Shown: positions 43,690 through 64,000 of the stretch, one piece after another
Layout: every line of letters begins with the position of its first letter
Numbering within the stretch: the stretch's first letter is position 1
Assembly (NCBI GenBank): GCA_018398805.1
Contig: JAGFBZ010000854.1
Coordinates: forward strand, 744,001 to 808,000
From: Hirundichthys speculiger
Lineage: Eukaryota; Chordata; Actinopteri; Beloniformes; Exocoetidae
Reading direction: 5' to 3'
Length of the DNA: 64,000 bases
The notes under the pieces: model-generated
The model's input: only the letters and a program-made list of their open reading frames with translations
Databases searched by the model: none
What the model was told of the DNA's origin: nothing
Made by a program: the position numbers and the translations under genes

Positions 43690-45463
43690 AGCCCCACATT
43701 TTTGACCTGCGACGCGCTTCCAACTCAGCCATTGGCGCTGTCCTGTCACAGCTCCAGGGAGGGACTGAACGCCCCGTGGCGTTTGCTTCAAGGTCGCTCT
43801 CCCCGACCGAGCAGAAGTACTCTGTAGGTGAGAGGGAAGCCCTGGCCTGCGTCTGGGTGTGTGAGCGGTGGCACATGTAACTATACGGGCTGCACTTCAC
43901 ACTCCGGACCGACCACCAGGTGCTTACAGCCCTGCTGGCTACGACCGGGTCAGGACACAAGCCACTGTGCCTATACCGGTGGTCAGAGAGGTTGCAGGCA
44001 TATAATTTAACCCCCAGGTTTACACCTGGCAAAGACAATGTTGTGGCTGACCTGCTCTCTAGAGCCACTCCCACCCCTGTGCCGCATACCACCCAAGACT
44101 GCTCAGCACCAGAGCTGGTTCTCATGTTACACGGACCCCTCTGAGCTGCCGTGTCCCTACAGGAGCTCCAGGCAGCCTCAGCGCAGGACCCTGTGTTCGC
44201 TCAGCTCCGCTCCTTCATCCAGGGGGGTTGGCCTGCCAAAGTACCGGAGGAGCTAGCACCATTCCACCGTGTCAAGGATGACCTCTCCTGCTGGAATGAG
44301 GACTGTGTGGCGAGGGGGCTGTGCGCAGTGATCCCCGGCGCCTTGAGAGCCAGTATCCTGGCCATGGTCCATGAAGGTCACATAGGCATCGTGAGGGTGA
44401 AGCAGCGCTGCAGGGGCCTGGTTTGGTGGCCAGGCATGGACAGGGACATTGAGACAATGGTGAAGGACTGTGCAGCCTGCCTCACCAGCGGAAAGATGGG
44501 CCTGCCCTCAACCCCCCCTTGCAACCCCTACCTTGGCCAAGAGCACCGTGGGGCCACATCCAGCTGGATATCTGTGGGGAACTCTACGGCATTCCTCACC
44601 ACCAGCGCTTCCTTCTGGTGGTCTATGACCTCCACTCCAAGTGGCCTGAGGTCCTCCCTGTTGGATCTGTCACCACCAACATGGTCACTGACTTCCTCTG
44701 CTCCCTGTTTGCCCGCTGGGGCGTGCCTGATACTATCACCACAGATAACAGCCCCCAGTTTGTTGCTGCTGACTTTGCTTCCTTCACGGGGGAGAGGGGA
44801 ATAAAACATATTTGAACTGCCCTGTACCACCCACAAGCTAACGGCAGTGTGGAGAGGTTTGATCAGATACTCAAAAATGGACTGAGAGCACATTTGGCAG
44901 ATGGTTTCCCATTTGCGTCAGCGCTGCAGAACACCTTGCTGCATTACAGGGCAACACCACACGCCGCAACAGGCTGCTCCCCACCCCTCCTGATGTTGGG
45001 ACGTGAACTCCAGCTTCCCTTAGATCGTCTACGGCCTCTTCAAAAAGACGTTCCGACAGCGGAGCCTTCTATCGGCAACAGGGTAGCTGGGCAGCAACGC
45101 CGCAGGAAGCAGCAGTTTGACAGAGCGCGTCGGGTGAGACGTCCCACACTCGCAGCGTTTGACTGGGTCCGTGTGCGCCGGCCCAATCGGTCTCACAAGC
45201 TGCTCTCTTTCTGGTCTGCCCCACAACAAATAACAGCACAATTAGGACCAGCTACCTTTCTCCTTGCCGATGGCTCACGTTGGCATGCCAGCCGCCTCAG
45301 ACGGGTCACTCCACCACCTGCCTCTGACCAGGCGATGACCACTAAGGATCTACGTCACACAGACGGGAACTGGGACATTCCCCTGGCACAATCAGGAGCC
45401 CCGGTGGCACATCGATCAGAGCCTGAGGCACCAGCCGGGGGGGGTAGTTGCCGAAAAGCATGA
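43690..45463 (+). pseudogene. RNase H and integrase of the Ty3/Gypsy element, broken
   Basis: Reads AIGAVLSQLQGGTERPVAFA and GEREALACVW (RNase H), TDHQVLTALL and GKDNVVADLLSRA, then the integrase zinc region (VHEGHIGIVRVKQRCRGLVW and a CAAC pair), LDICGELYG, TTDNSPQF and YHPQANGSVERFDQ. Integrase Asp, Asp and Glu are in place. Stops near 43878, 44144 and 44815 and a shift near 43712 break the frame. Confidence 0.85.
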
Positions 45464-45550
45464 AATATAAAAGTGTAATGAAAATGCCGGTGAGACAGAA
45501 TAAAGACACAGTGAGCACACAGTCATTGTTGTGAATTATTGGATATAACA
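45444..45550 (+). repeat. right LTR of small Ty3/Gypsy element
   Basis: 107 bp, matching 43063-43170 with a handful of substitutions and one missing base; ends TGGATATAACA. Confidence 0.85.
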
Positions 45551-45606
45551 AGCAGCACAACAAGAAGAGTGGGGATGTGACGACGACGGAGAAGGTAGCG
45601 GAGCAT

Positions 45607-45900
45607 TTGTTATGGCGTTACATTGCTGCCATAATTCCTTGGGTCGTGTATTCACACAGTGAGGAGCGCAATTTGTTTGTCGAGAGAGCACATAGCTGTT
45701 ATCGCGGGCAAATTTCACAATCGAGACTGTAAAACAGCGCGCCTCAACCAAGCTGTACGCTCTCGCCTAAAAATTCTGCGCGCTCGCTGAGTTTACTAGA
45801 TGTTTTTGTCAGTTGGGGTGAGTTTAGTGAGTGTTTTTGTCAGTTGGGGCGGTAACGCTTCACACTGATGTGATTGGCCCAACCTTGAGCTCAAATCTGG
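45607..45900 (+). repeat. repeat family E, right copy
   Basis: Begins with a GGCGTTACATTGCTGCCAT relative of the left copy and shares CCAAGCTGTACGCTCTCGCC and GATGTTTTTGTCAGTTGGGG. It follows the Gypsy element by about 55 bases. Confidence 0.7.
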
Positions 45901-46289
45901 TGACGCTCTCTCGATTTAATGCACATGCAGTCTTCTGGCTAATAAAATAGTGTACATCTGCCCAAAATATTGAGAAATTGTCTCAATTTTATGGTCACAG
46001 AAAGTACATAATCTATGTGAAGGTTAAATCATTCCAATGTCTTCTTGAGAGTACTTCTTGTACACATGTAACATGTAACTCATGTAACATTTTTAAATTA
46101 AGTTCCTTAATTTTATTGTTTAAACAGAACCTCTATCCATTTAACCAGATCGGGTTCCAGTTAAAATCTCCAAGTAAAGAGGACCAAAAGGATCTACCAG
46201 AAGGCAGAATAAACTGTAAAAATATTCTGATCAGTTTACTTGAGCATTAGCATACAGCTGGGTTCAGGGCAGGTATTTTAATGTCCTGC

Positions 46290-46460
46290 GTTCAGGAAAC
46301 GTGCCCACGATCAGAGCTTCGCCCTTTCTTGATTAAGAAATGTCCCCGCAATTACAGCTATGTGCTCTCTCAACAAACAAATGCCCGGTTTTAATTGATT
46401 GATATGCTTCTCACTGTATGATTATGCTAACAACGGTATTTTGGCAGAGATATAATGCGA
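46290..46460 (-). repeat. repeat family E, inverted copy
   Basis: On the minus strand it reads GCATTATATCTCTGCCAAAA and GAGAGCACATAGCTGTAAT, matching the start of the other two copies. Confidence 0.7.
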
Positions 46461-47128
46461 AAGCAGTTGGTCAGTTCAGCCCTGCATAAAAACAGTTAGA
46501 AAACACTTAGCCTGCCAAACTGAAAACTGAGAACTTAGTTTCTTTCAGAAAATGTTGTCTCAAAAAAACTGTGCCATTTATTATTTTACATTTGCTAAGC
46601 TAACAACCTGCTTGTTCCTTGCTTGCAACAGCTTTACTTAACAAAATAATTTGATTATTTTGTCAATGATCAAACGGTGTTGCTTAAGTAAAAACTAAAA
46701 ACAAGTCAGTAACATGCTTAAACTATTTATTACTTACTGATGTTTTTCAGCATTGAATTGAAATAATTTCAAAATTATGAAACAAATCTAACAAAAACTG
46801 CTGCCTTGTGGTTCTGAATAAATTATTTTGACAGTAAAGCACTCATTATATGTCTTTTTTTTAAAAAACATTTCAATCAACCCAAAGCTCTGCTGCTACT
46901 CTATAAGGTGACCATACGCAACCATTACACAAGCCTGAAAATCATTAGAGGGAAGGTGTGGAATCCCTTTCTTTATTTTGGCCCAGGAGGTGAGAGAGAC
47001 GGCTCCGGAGAAATCCCAGGGGCCGGTTCCAAAAGGGAGTAATGACACAACAGATTTAACCAACTCCTCGCAACCACTGAACTCACAAATGGGGGAGAAT
47101 GGAGAATGGCAGGTTCAGCGGGTTAATA
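46461..47128. other. intergenic DNA, nothing recognised
   Basis: AT-rich sequence without ORF, RNA gene or known repeat that I can identify. Confidence 0.4.
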
Positions 47129-47275
47129 CAGTGATCCCTTAATTTCTGCTGTAAATGGGGACCGGTGCCCCCCAGCAAAAATCAAAATCCGCGAACTAGA
47201 GCCGGAGCCCCCCCAAGCCTAAATAATGTGTTTAAAATATGTTTAAAAACCGCAAAAAAAAGTAGCGAGGCACTG
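47129..47275. mobile_element. mariner-type MITE
   Basis: Starts after TA with CAGTGATCCCTTAATTTC; the right end inverted reads CAGTGCCTCGCTACTTTT. 147 bp and no coding capacity. The TA on the right is not kept. Confidence 0.6.
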
Positions 47276-47790
47276 CAGTGAAACAAGACAAAGGCTCAAC
47301 TGTGGTCTTTCTGTTACCTTCACAGCCTCTGGTCTCTGAACCGTAGTAAAGAAACCGCTAGTATTGTGCTATCTTTGGCTCGTAATTAGCGGCTAACACG
47401 CTAACAACAACAAAAGAAACAGTCAGGTTTTCTCTGCCTGGAACGAGCACTTTATTCTGGCACTGCAGGAACTTATAACATCACACAGGTTGTATTGTTG
47501 GGCTCCTGTCGGTTAACAGAGAATGTAAATCTATACACGCTGGGCTGCTGTTTATGCTCACTACACTTTTCATCTAACCCTGTTTTCATTCAGCCATCCC
47601 ACGACACACACACTCCATTATCCATAAGGCCACACCATTACCCATAAGGCCACCTTCTTAAAGGGGCCAGGCTGGCTCACAACATTTCTTCACTGTCATT
47701 TCTCACTTCAGACTTTCCACCAAAGTCTGAAGTGAGAGCGCGGAAAATCAACAAGCTTCGGGCCCAGTGCGACAGTGTTACATGGTAAAC
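47276..47790. other. intergenic DNA with a short palindrome
   Basis: No gene seen. A perfect inverted repeat CACTTCAGACTTT/AAAGTCTGAAGTG with a short loop lies at about 47705-47735. Confidence 0.45.
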
Positions 47791-47980
47791 TAGAAAAGCA
47801 CTGGGAGAGCGCCGACCTCCACCAAGGGCAACAATTATTGAAAATTTGAAAGTGATCCAGAATCCAGGATTTCTTCCGGATCACACCCAAATGATTTCTT
47901 TTCACATTTCTGAAAACTCCTGAAATTTTAATCAAAATCTATCCACAACTTTTTGAGTTATCTTGAACATAGGCAGACAA
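47791..47980. repeat. dispersed repeat family C
   Basis: Contains GAAAGTGATCCAGAATCCAG and TCTTCCGGATCACACCCAAA. Other copies are at 17271-17370 and inverted at 63109-63342. It ends just before the tRNA. Confidence 0.75.
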
Positions 47981-47988
47981 ATAAATAG

Positions 47989-48060
47989 GCGTTGGTGGTA
48001 TAGTGGTTAGCATAGCTGCCTTCCAAGCAGTTGACCCGGGTTCAATTCCCGGCCAACGCA
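47989..48060 (+). tRNA. tRNA-Gly (anticodon TCC)
   Basis: A complete 72-nt cloverleaf. The acceptor stem GCGTTGG pairs with CCAACGC at 48053-48059 with a discriminator A. The anticodon TCC is at 48022-48024 in loop CTTCCAA; the B box GGTTCAATTCC is at 48039-48049. It closely matches vertebrate tRNA-Gly-TCC. No intron. No TTTT terminator follows within about 100 bases, and L2 3' sequence lies downstream, so it may be a retro-copied or chimeric tRNA rather than an active gene. Confidence 0.93.
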
Positions 48061-48560
48061 GAAACTTTGCGGACCTGAGTTTCATGCTGATCATCCTGGG
48101 GTTCTCCTCCATTTGTGGTTGGGGTGCTGGCTGGTGATGTTATCAGCTACCTGGTCCTCTGTCCATCTCGTCCCAGTGCTCCATCTGTTTATATGGTCTT
48201 TATATTTAGTCATTTGTGTGCCCTCCTCTCTCTGTCCTGTCTCTCCTCTCTCTGTCCTGTCTCTCCCCTCTGTTCTTTCTTTACCTGGCTGGTCTTCATC
48301 AGGAAGGTCCCCCCATATGATCCAGGTCCTGCTCAAGGTTTCTTCCTCTTAAAGTGGACCTTTTCCTTGCCACTGTTTGGCTTAAAGGTTGCCTCTGTGG
48401 GAGTTTTTTTACTTGCCATTATTATTGATTGGATTCAATATTATAATTTTAGTTAATGATATTTGCTCAGGGGTCATGCTCTGGGTCTCTGTAAAGCACC
48501 TTGAGACAGTTGACATTGTAACAGAGGCTATACAAATAAAACTGAATTGAATTGAATTAA
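48061..48560 (+). mobile_element. L2-type LINE 3' end
   Basis: Contains CTCAAGGTTTCTTCCTCT, CCTTGCCACTGTTTGGCTTA, CTCTGTAAAGCACCTTGAGA and a TGAATTGAATTGAATT tail, as at 3780-4922. No ORF2 remains; it starts at the 3' end of the tRNA. Confidence 0.75.
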
Positions 48561-49424
48561 ATAAGTTCATAAAAAGTTGGCCTTCAATACCTCTTCAGCT
48601 GTTTTAATTTGACACCATTGTTGGGTTAATTGTTTTCCGGAAGGGAAAGATGAAAATATGAAGAGAAAAGGCACTTCTAAAAACTTGATTTGCATCATTT
48701 CAGGAAGAGGCACTTTTGATTTTATTATGAAGAAATGTTTTTTATTAGTTGTAATGCAGGCCTCAAGTTCACTGTTAGCTGCACGTGTCTCAATGTGAAC
48801 ACAAAAAATAAATGTTGAAATGATATGGAAATATAGGATGTGCTTTTGATTAACATGGACACCCTATATATGCCATGGTATGTGATGCAAGAGATGTGTG
48901 GTCTGGACCGTGTGACAGAAGAAATTTTAGTGACTGGACCCATTAGAATTTTAATTGATTAACCCTGCTCTAAAACATCCATCTTTGGCACCAATGAACC
49001 AGGTGAGGAAAGCAATACTCCTACCCACAAACACAGAGGTCGGTGCCACAGGAACCGTCTGGACCCAGGCTGACAAGAACGCACACTGCAAACATCAGCC
49101 ACAGTGTAGGGCCCCGCCCACCCAGAACACAGACAATCCCCATGGCAACGACCCCAGAAACCAAGCAGATGTGGAGGACCCCCATGAGGAGAACACTGGA
49201 GTTAAAGAAGATAAAATTTCAAACAGACTTAAAATCAATAAAAACAGCTAAGAAATACTAAGAAGCTAAGAAATACATAAATGAATGACTATACAATTAA
49301 ATGAACATTGAATAGACATTTATGCTTTACATCCCTCCCCCAACAACCCCCCCCTTCTATCAACACAATCAATCTCTCTTGGAACAGGTGCCTTTTTACA
49401 AAAAAAAAAAAAAAAAAGAAATGC
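48561..49424. other. intergenic DNA, partly LINE-related
   Basis: No gene recognised. From about 48955 the C/A-rich text and a C-rich run at 49335-49355 probably belong to the LINE that follows; a similar C/T-rich phrase occurs inverted near 29640-29690. Confidence 0.4.
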
Positions 49425-50150
49425 TGCAGGAATGCTGCAGGTCCTGACAACATACCTGGGGGTGTGCTCAGAGACTGTGCTAACTTGCTTACAGATGATC
49501 TCACAGATATCTTCAATACTCGTCTGAGCCACGCCATCATACCAGTATGCTATAAAGCCACCACCATCATCCCGCTACCGAAGAAATCCCCAGCCACAAC
49601 AATGAACAGCTACAGGCTCATAGCACTCACTCCCATCAGGATTAGGTGCGTTGAATGGTTGGTCAAGGCCCATATAACATCCAGTCCCCCCGATCCACTT
49701 GACTCATTCCAGTTTACATACTGTCCGAAGTGCTCCACTGATGATGCCATGGCAACAGCACTTCACCTATGCCTGGCTCATCTGGAAAACAAAAACAGTC
49801 ACGCACGGATGCTGTTCATCGAGTTAAGCTGCTTCAACACAGCAATCAGCAACGATAGCAACTCAGCTTCAGGAGGTACATCAACTCATCAACTGCTGTG
49901 CAACATTAATAACCTACAGCTCAATGTTAACAAAACGAAAGAAATAACTGTAGACTTCAGGAAGAAGCACATGTCACACACCCCACTCATCATCAACGGC
50001 ATCAATGTGAAGTCTGTGAAAAGCATCAAGTTCCTGGGGCTGTAGATTACAGATAACCTGACATGGACAACCAACGCCACCTCCCTAGACAAGAAGGTAC
50101 AGCGACGCCTCCACATCCTCTGCAGGATGAGGAGAGCTGACACACCACAG
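49425..50150 (+). pseudogene. non-LTR retrotransposon reverse transcriptase, internally deleted
   Basis: Reads AAGPDNIPGGVLRDCANLL, PLPKKSPATTMNSYRLIALT, CSTDDAMATALHLCLAHL and MLFIELSCFNTAIS, then jumps to LQLNVNKTKEITVDFRKKH and IKFLGL. The segment with the catalytic FADD box is missing. Jockey/CR1/Rex1-like by style. The first in-frame ATG lies in repeat DNA and is not meaningful. Confidence 0.8.
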
Positions 50151-51299
50151 CCATCACTGTTTGTCTTTTATTTGTCCCGTCCTTTTGTGCTCCACTGTCG
50201 GTAATTTTAGTCCTCTCTAACAAACCAGGGTTCTGGGAGTTAATAAAGAACGTTAGATTAGACTGTCAGTGGGGGCTGAACTATCACCTTATGCGCAAGA
50301 AAACTAAAATCTGCTGCAAGATTAAATTGCACAAATATCCAGTTTAAAAAAAAAAAGGTTTTGCCAGATTTTGGCAGTAACCATTAATATATATTCAGAC
50401 AGTTGAAAAAAAGTCAGCTTAATGTTCAGTTTTCAAAAATGATAATATACCTTTGAGAGTTAAACATATGTTTAGTAAAGCTTTTTTTTTATATTGAGTA
50501 TTCACAATTAATTAATTGAACACATTCTATACAGGTTACTAGAAATGAGATTCAGTGAAACTATAAAACTGATATGAATGTTATTACACAAGACAAATGC
50601 GATGTAAGGATTTTATTAAACTACAAAAAATAGTATACGGGAAGTTTTGCTTCCCTAAGAGAAAATGTAACATTTGTAGTCAAGGCAAATCAGGACAGTC
50701 TCCTGTCTCCTGATTTTTATGTTGTATCCTTCTACCCAAGCGAACAAACACACCACTAGCCGAGACATTTGAATTTCCCAAATTTTTTCTTTTTCTCAAC
50801 AGATGGATGCCACAAAAAAAAGTTTTTTTTGCAATGCAATAGTCATAATCAGGCAAACACCAAAAAGGAAATGGCAAAAAATAAAAAAAATAAAAAAAAG
50901 ATTATTCCTGGTAATTTCAGGCAAATATTGTAAAAATTTGATCATGTCCCTTGCCATATACAGAATTTGGCTGTTTCTCTCACACTCAAAAACTGAGAAT
51001 AGGCAAGTGTTGAAAAGCTTGGTCTGCTGTTAATAAGGTTCATACTGCAGCTGTATTTCCATTTCATAGAAAGCTCAAAATAAGCATTTGACATGCAAAG
51101 CACATGGCAAAAACTCATGGGGAAAAAAATTTAGGACCTTGTAGTATGTTTGTATTTTTCTTTATAATTTCAAGTGGTGTGTATGTATCATGTTTCCTTT
51201 AATACTAACTAGCTTCTTAGCAACTGAAGCCTGACTAACAAAAAAAAAAAAAGAAAAATATATTTTTAAGCCGTAAACTGAACGAGAAGCATTTTTTTC
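50151..51299. other. intergenic DNA before tbc1d22a
   Basis: AT-rich, no gene seen. A stretch at about 50355-50410 (GGTTTTGCCAGATTTTGGCA) resembles 15181-15235, so a repeat fragment is shared. Confidence 0.45.
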
Positions 51300-51625
51300 T
51301 CAGCTGTGGTCCTGATGCTGGTGGTCTCTACTGATTGAAACCCCGCCTGTAGTGTCTGTCAACAAAGCAAATACCGTGATGTTTGACGTCAGAGACGCCT
51401 CAGACCGCCGACAAGCCGATCTTACTTGTGATTGGTTCAAAATAAGGAAGTCTCTCTCTGGCCAATCACAGACGACTTTACTCGGCTATTAGGCAGTATC
51501 AACATGGCAGTGTTCTGAGTTTTAGAAGGGGGGAACTGGTGTAAATAAAGATAAGTTAATCGTTTTGGAGACCGCGACAGTGTTGGTACCTTTGAGTTTG
51601 GGATCTGTTGGATTGTGGGTGGAAA
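51300..51625 (+). promoter_or_regulatory. tbc1d22a: probable tbc1d22a promoter and 5' UTR
   Basis: GC-richer than its surroundings. It has a palindromic CRE (TGACGTCA, 51384-51391), an inverted CCAAT box (ATTGG, 51431-51435) and a direct one (CCAAT, 51462-51466) about three helical turns apart, an NF-Y-type arrangement. No TATA box at a fitting place. A five-codon upstream ORF (ATG 51504, TGA 51516-51518) lies before the main start; whether it is transcribed depends on the unknown start site. Confidence 0.6.
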
Positions 51626-62702
<11,077 letters not shown>

Positions 62703-62802
62703 GTAAGAGACGCTAACTCAACTGTCGCCACTCATTAGTTAGAGCAGCCTTTCTCAACCTGGGGTGTCGTCAAAAAAATGACCTATTCTGACATTTCATA
62801 TA

Positions 62803-63533
62803 CAGTGGTACCTTTACTTACGAATATTTCTACATATGAAATTTTCAGGTTACGAAACTGGAAAATATTGCCTCTCATTACGAAAGAAATTTCAGGATAC
62901 GAAAAGCAGAAATACAGTACGCGCTGCTACTTGCAGCTCCCAGACTTTACTGAACATAAACATAGCTGTCGGCTCTGTATCTCGGTTTGAAAGTGGTGCG
63001 TCCGAGCTGCTCTGCCATTGGCTATCGCTATCTTCCTGGCATCCCATTGGCTAGGAGGGCCCCTTGTCTATATAAGCGTAACCCAGCAACCCAGGTAAAT
63101 GAACAATTTTTACCTCCGCCAAGGAGGTTATGTTTTTGCTGGCATTTATCTGTCTGTCTGTCTGTGTACAAGATAACTCAAAAAGTTATGGATGAATTTT
63201 GATGAAATTTTCAGGAGTTGTCAGAAATGTGAAAAGGAAGAACTGATCTCATTTTGGGTGTGATCCGGAAGAAATCCTGGATTCTGGATCACTTTCAAAT
63301 TTTCGATAATTGTTGCGTTTAGTGGAGTGCTTTTCTAGTTCTAACATGTATTTCTTACAGGTTTTTATGTCATTTCATGTATTATTTATAATTAATTAAA
63401 AAAAATGTTCGAATTTTGGGGGGCTTGGAACGGATTAGGGCATTTACGTGAAAAAAGCGTCTCTACTTAAGAAATTTTCAGGTTACGAAACTACTTTCAA
63501 AACCAATTAATTTTGTAAGTAGAGATAGCACTG
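62803..63533. mobile_element. mariner-type MITE nested in hAT element
   Basis: Bounded by TA on both sides (62801-62802, 63534-63535). Ends CAGTGGTACCTTTACTTACG and (inverted) CAGTGCTATCTCTACTTAC. Contains repeat family C at 63109-63342. Confidence 0.8.
63109..63342. repeat. dispersed repeat family C, full-length-looking copy
   Basis: Starts TACCTCCGCCAAGGAGGTTA, contains AAGATAACTCAAAAAGTTAT and ATCCGGAAGAAATCCTGGAT, and ends AGTGCTTTTCTAGTT. Inverted relative to the copies at 17271 and 47791. Confidence 0.75.
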
Positions 63534-63721
63534 TATAAATATATGAATGCATACATAAATACATACGTTTTGCCTATGAATGAATGAATGAATGAATGAA
63601 TTAATAAATAAATAATAAATAAGATGCAGTGTGGCTTTGGATTATATTTTACTCTGGGGTGTCGTGAGATTTTATTCACTTTTGAAAGGTGTCGTGACTG
63701 AAAAAAGGTTGAGAAAGGCTG

Positions 63722-64000
63722 TGCTAGAGTTTGTGTAACAGGGTTTGGTCTTACCAAGTTTCCTTGTAGCAGTGTTGCTATGACTAGCTGTTCATTTCTC
63801 AGTGTGGGTCTTCCTCTTACTTTTGCTCTCAAAGCTCTATTACATCTTTATTTCCTTGCTCCCTTTGCTACTCATCTGTCTGCCAGCTGTGCTATACTGC
63901 TAATGATGCTTAGATGGGGAAAAAGTCATCCAACCATCTGGACATGGAGATTACATGTAGAAAAACACCCACCAGCAACAACAAAAGCAAATGACAGGCC
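63722..64000 (+). other. tbc1d22a intron, no recognised features
   Basis: After a GAATGAATGAAT run at about 63576-63600 inside the element before it, this last stretch shows no exon. The next tbc1d22a exon must lie beyond the window. Confidence 0.5.

Larger units (their letters stand above)
43063..45550 (+). mobile_element. Ty3/Gypsy LTR retrotransposon, internally deleted
   Basis: Two near-identical 108-bp LTRs enclose gag-, RNase H- and integrase-like pieces in order. Protease and most of the reverse transcriptase are missing. After the left LTR comes TTGGCAACGAAGATGG, a plausible primer site; a G run (45437-45443) before the right LTR may be the polypurine tract. Several stops and shifts: dead, but it may be mobilised in trans. 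Confidence 0.87.
62745..63721. mobile_element. hAT-type element, outer part of a nest
   Basis: Ends are CAGCCTTTCTCAACC at both termini (right one inverted). Flanks AGTTAGAG and TGCTAGAG share six of eight bases. It encloses a mariner-type MITE that itself carries repeat C. Confidence 0.72.

Noticed and set aside
43607..44125. 172-codon minus-strand ORF
   Set aside because: It is the antisense shadow of the GC-rich Gypsy RNase H region and has no motif of its own.
49308..50045. 245-codon ORF as a host gene
   Set aside because: Reverse-transcriptase motifs and an internal deletion show it is a dead LINE; its N-terminus is low-complexity repeat DNA.

Overview
The window is nuclear DNA from a vertebrate, almost certainly a ray-finned (teleost-like) fish. 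The evidence is a pair of multi-exon vertebrate genes with canonical GT-AG introns, and a repeat load typical of fish: Tc1/mariner elements, hAT MITEs, L2, RTE and L1/Tx1 LINEs, a Penelope-like element and Ty3/Gypsy pieces. There is no operon structure, CRISPR or bacterial gene. Both genes lie on the + strand, head to tail.

Region 1 (about 1-42,600) is the 3' half of a celsr1-type gene (cadherin EGF LAG seven-pass G-type receptor, an adhesion GPCR of the planar cell polarity pathway). I can place 30 coding exons from 5159 to 40833. They cover the end of laminin-G 1, an EGF repeat, laminin-G 2, two more EGF repeats, laminin-type EGF, the hormone-receptor motif, the GAIN domain with its GPS site, the seven-helix domain and a long Ser/Asp-rich tail. 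The cadherin repeats and start codon lie upstream of the window. Intron phase agrees across the gene except at three exons, each with a small indel that breaks the frame: one extra base near 18017, one missing G in the run 28011-28014, and an apparent 4-base duplication at 33497-33508. These are either assembly errors or real lesions in a fish duplicate copy. The last coding piece is a 25-base micro-exon ending in a PDZ-ligand-like Glu-Thr-Ser-Ile.

The celsr1 introns are full of mobile DNA: an L2 remnant at 3.8-4.9 kb, hAT MITEs with readable 8-bp target duplications, Tc1 fragments, and, in the last intron, a Penelope-like retroelement (38527-40612). The latter has inverted terminal repeats, one of which carries an intact-looking antisense hammerhead ribozyme core.

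Region 2 (about 42,600-51,300) is intergenic and nearly all repeats: a small decayed Ty3/Gypsy element with 108-bp LTRs (43063-45550) set among copies of another repeat family, a tRNA-Gly(TCC) at 47989-48060 abutting L2 3' sequence, and a broken LINE at 49.4-50.2 kb.

Region 3 (51,300-64,000) holds the 5' end of tbc1d22a, a Rab GTPase-activating-protein family gene. It has a promoter-like segment with a CRE and two CCAAT boxes, a start at 51626 and five exons up to 62702; the TBC domain lies beyond the window. A Tc1 element with long IR/DR ends (55298-56883) sits in intron 2, and nested MITEs follow exon 5. The two host genes have unrelated jobs (cell-surface polarity receptor; vesicle-traffic GAP) and are simply neighbours. 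All assignments come from reading the sequence and remembered family features; no search was run.
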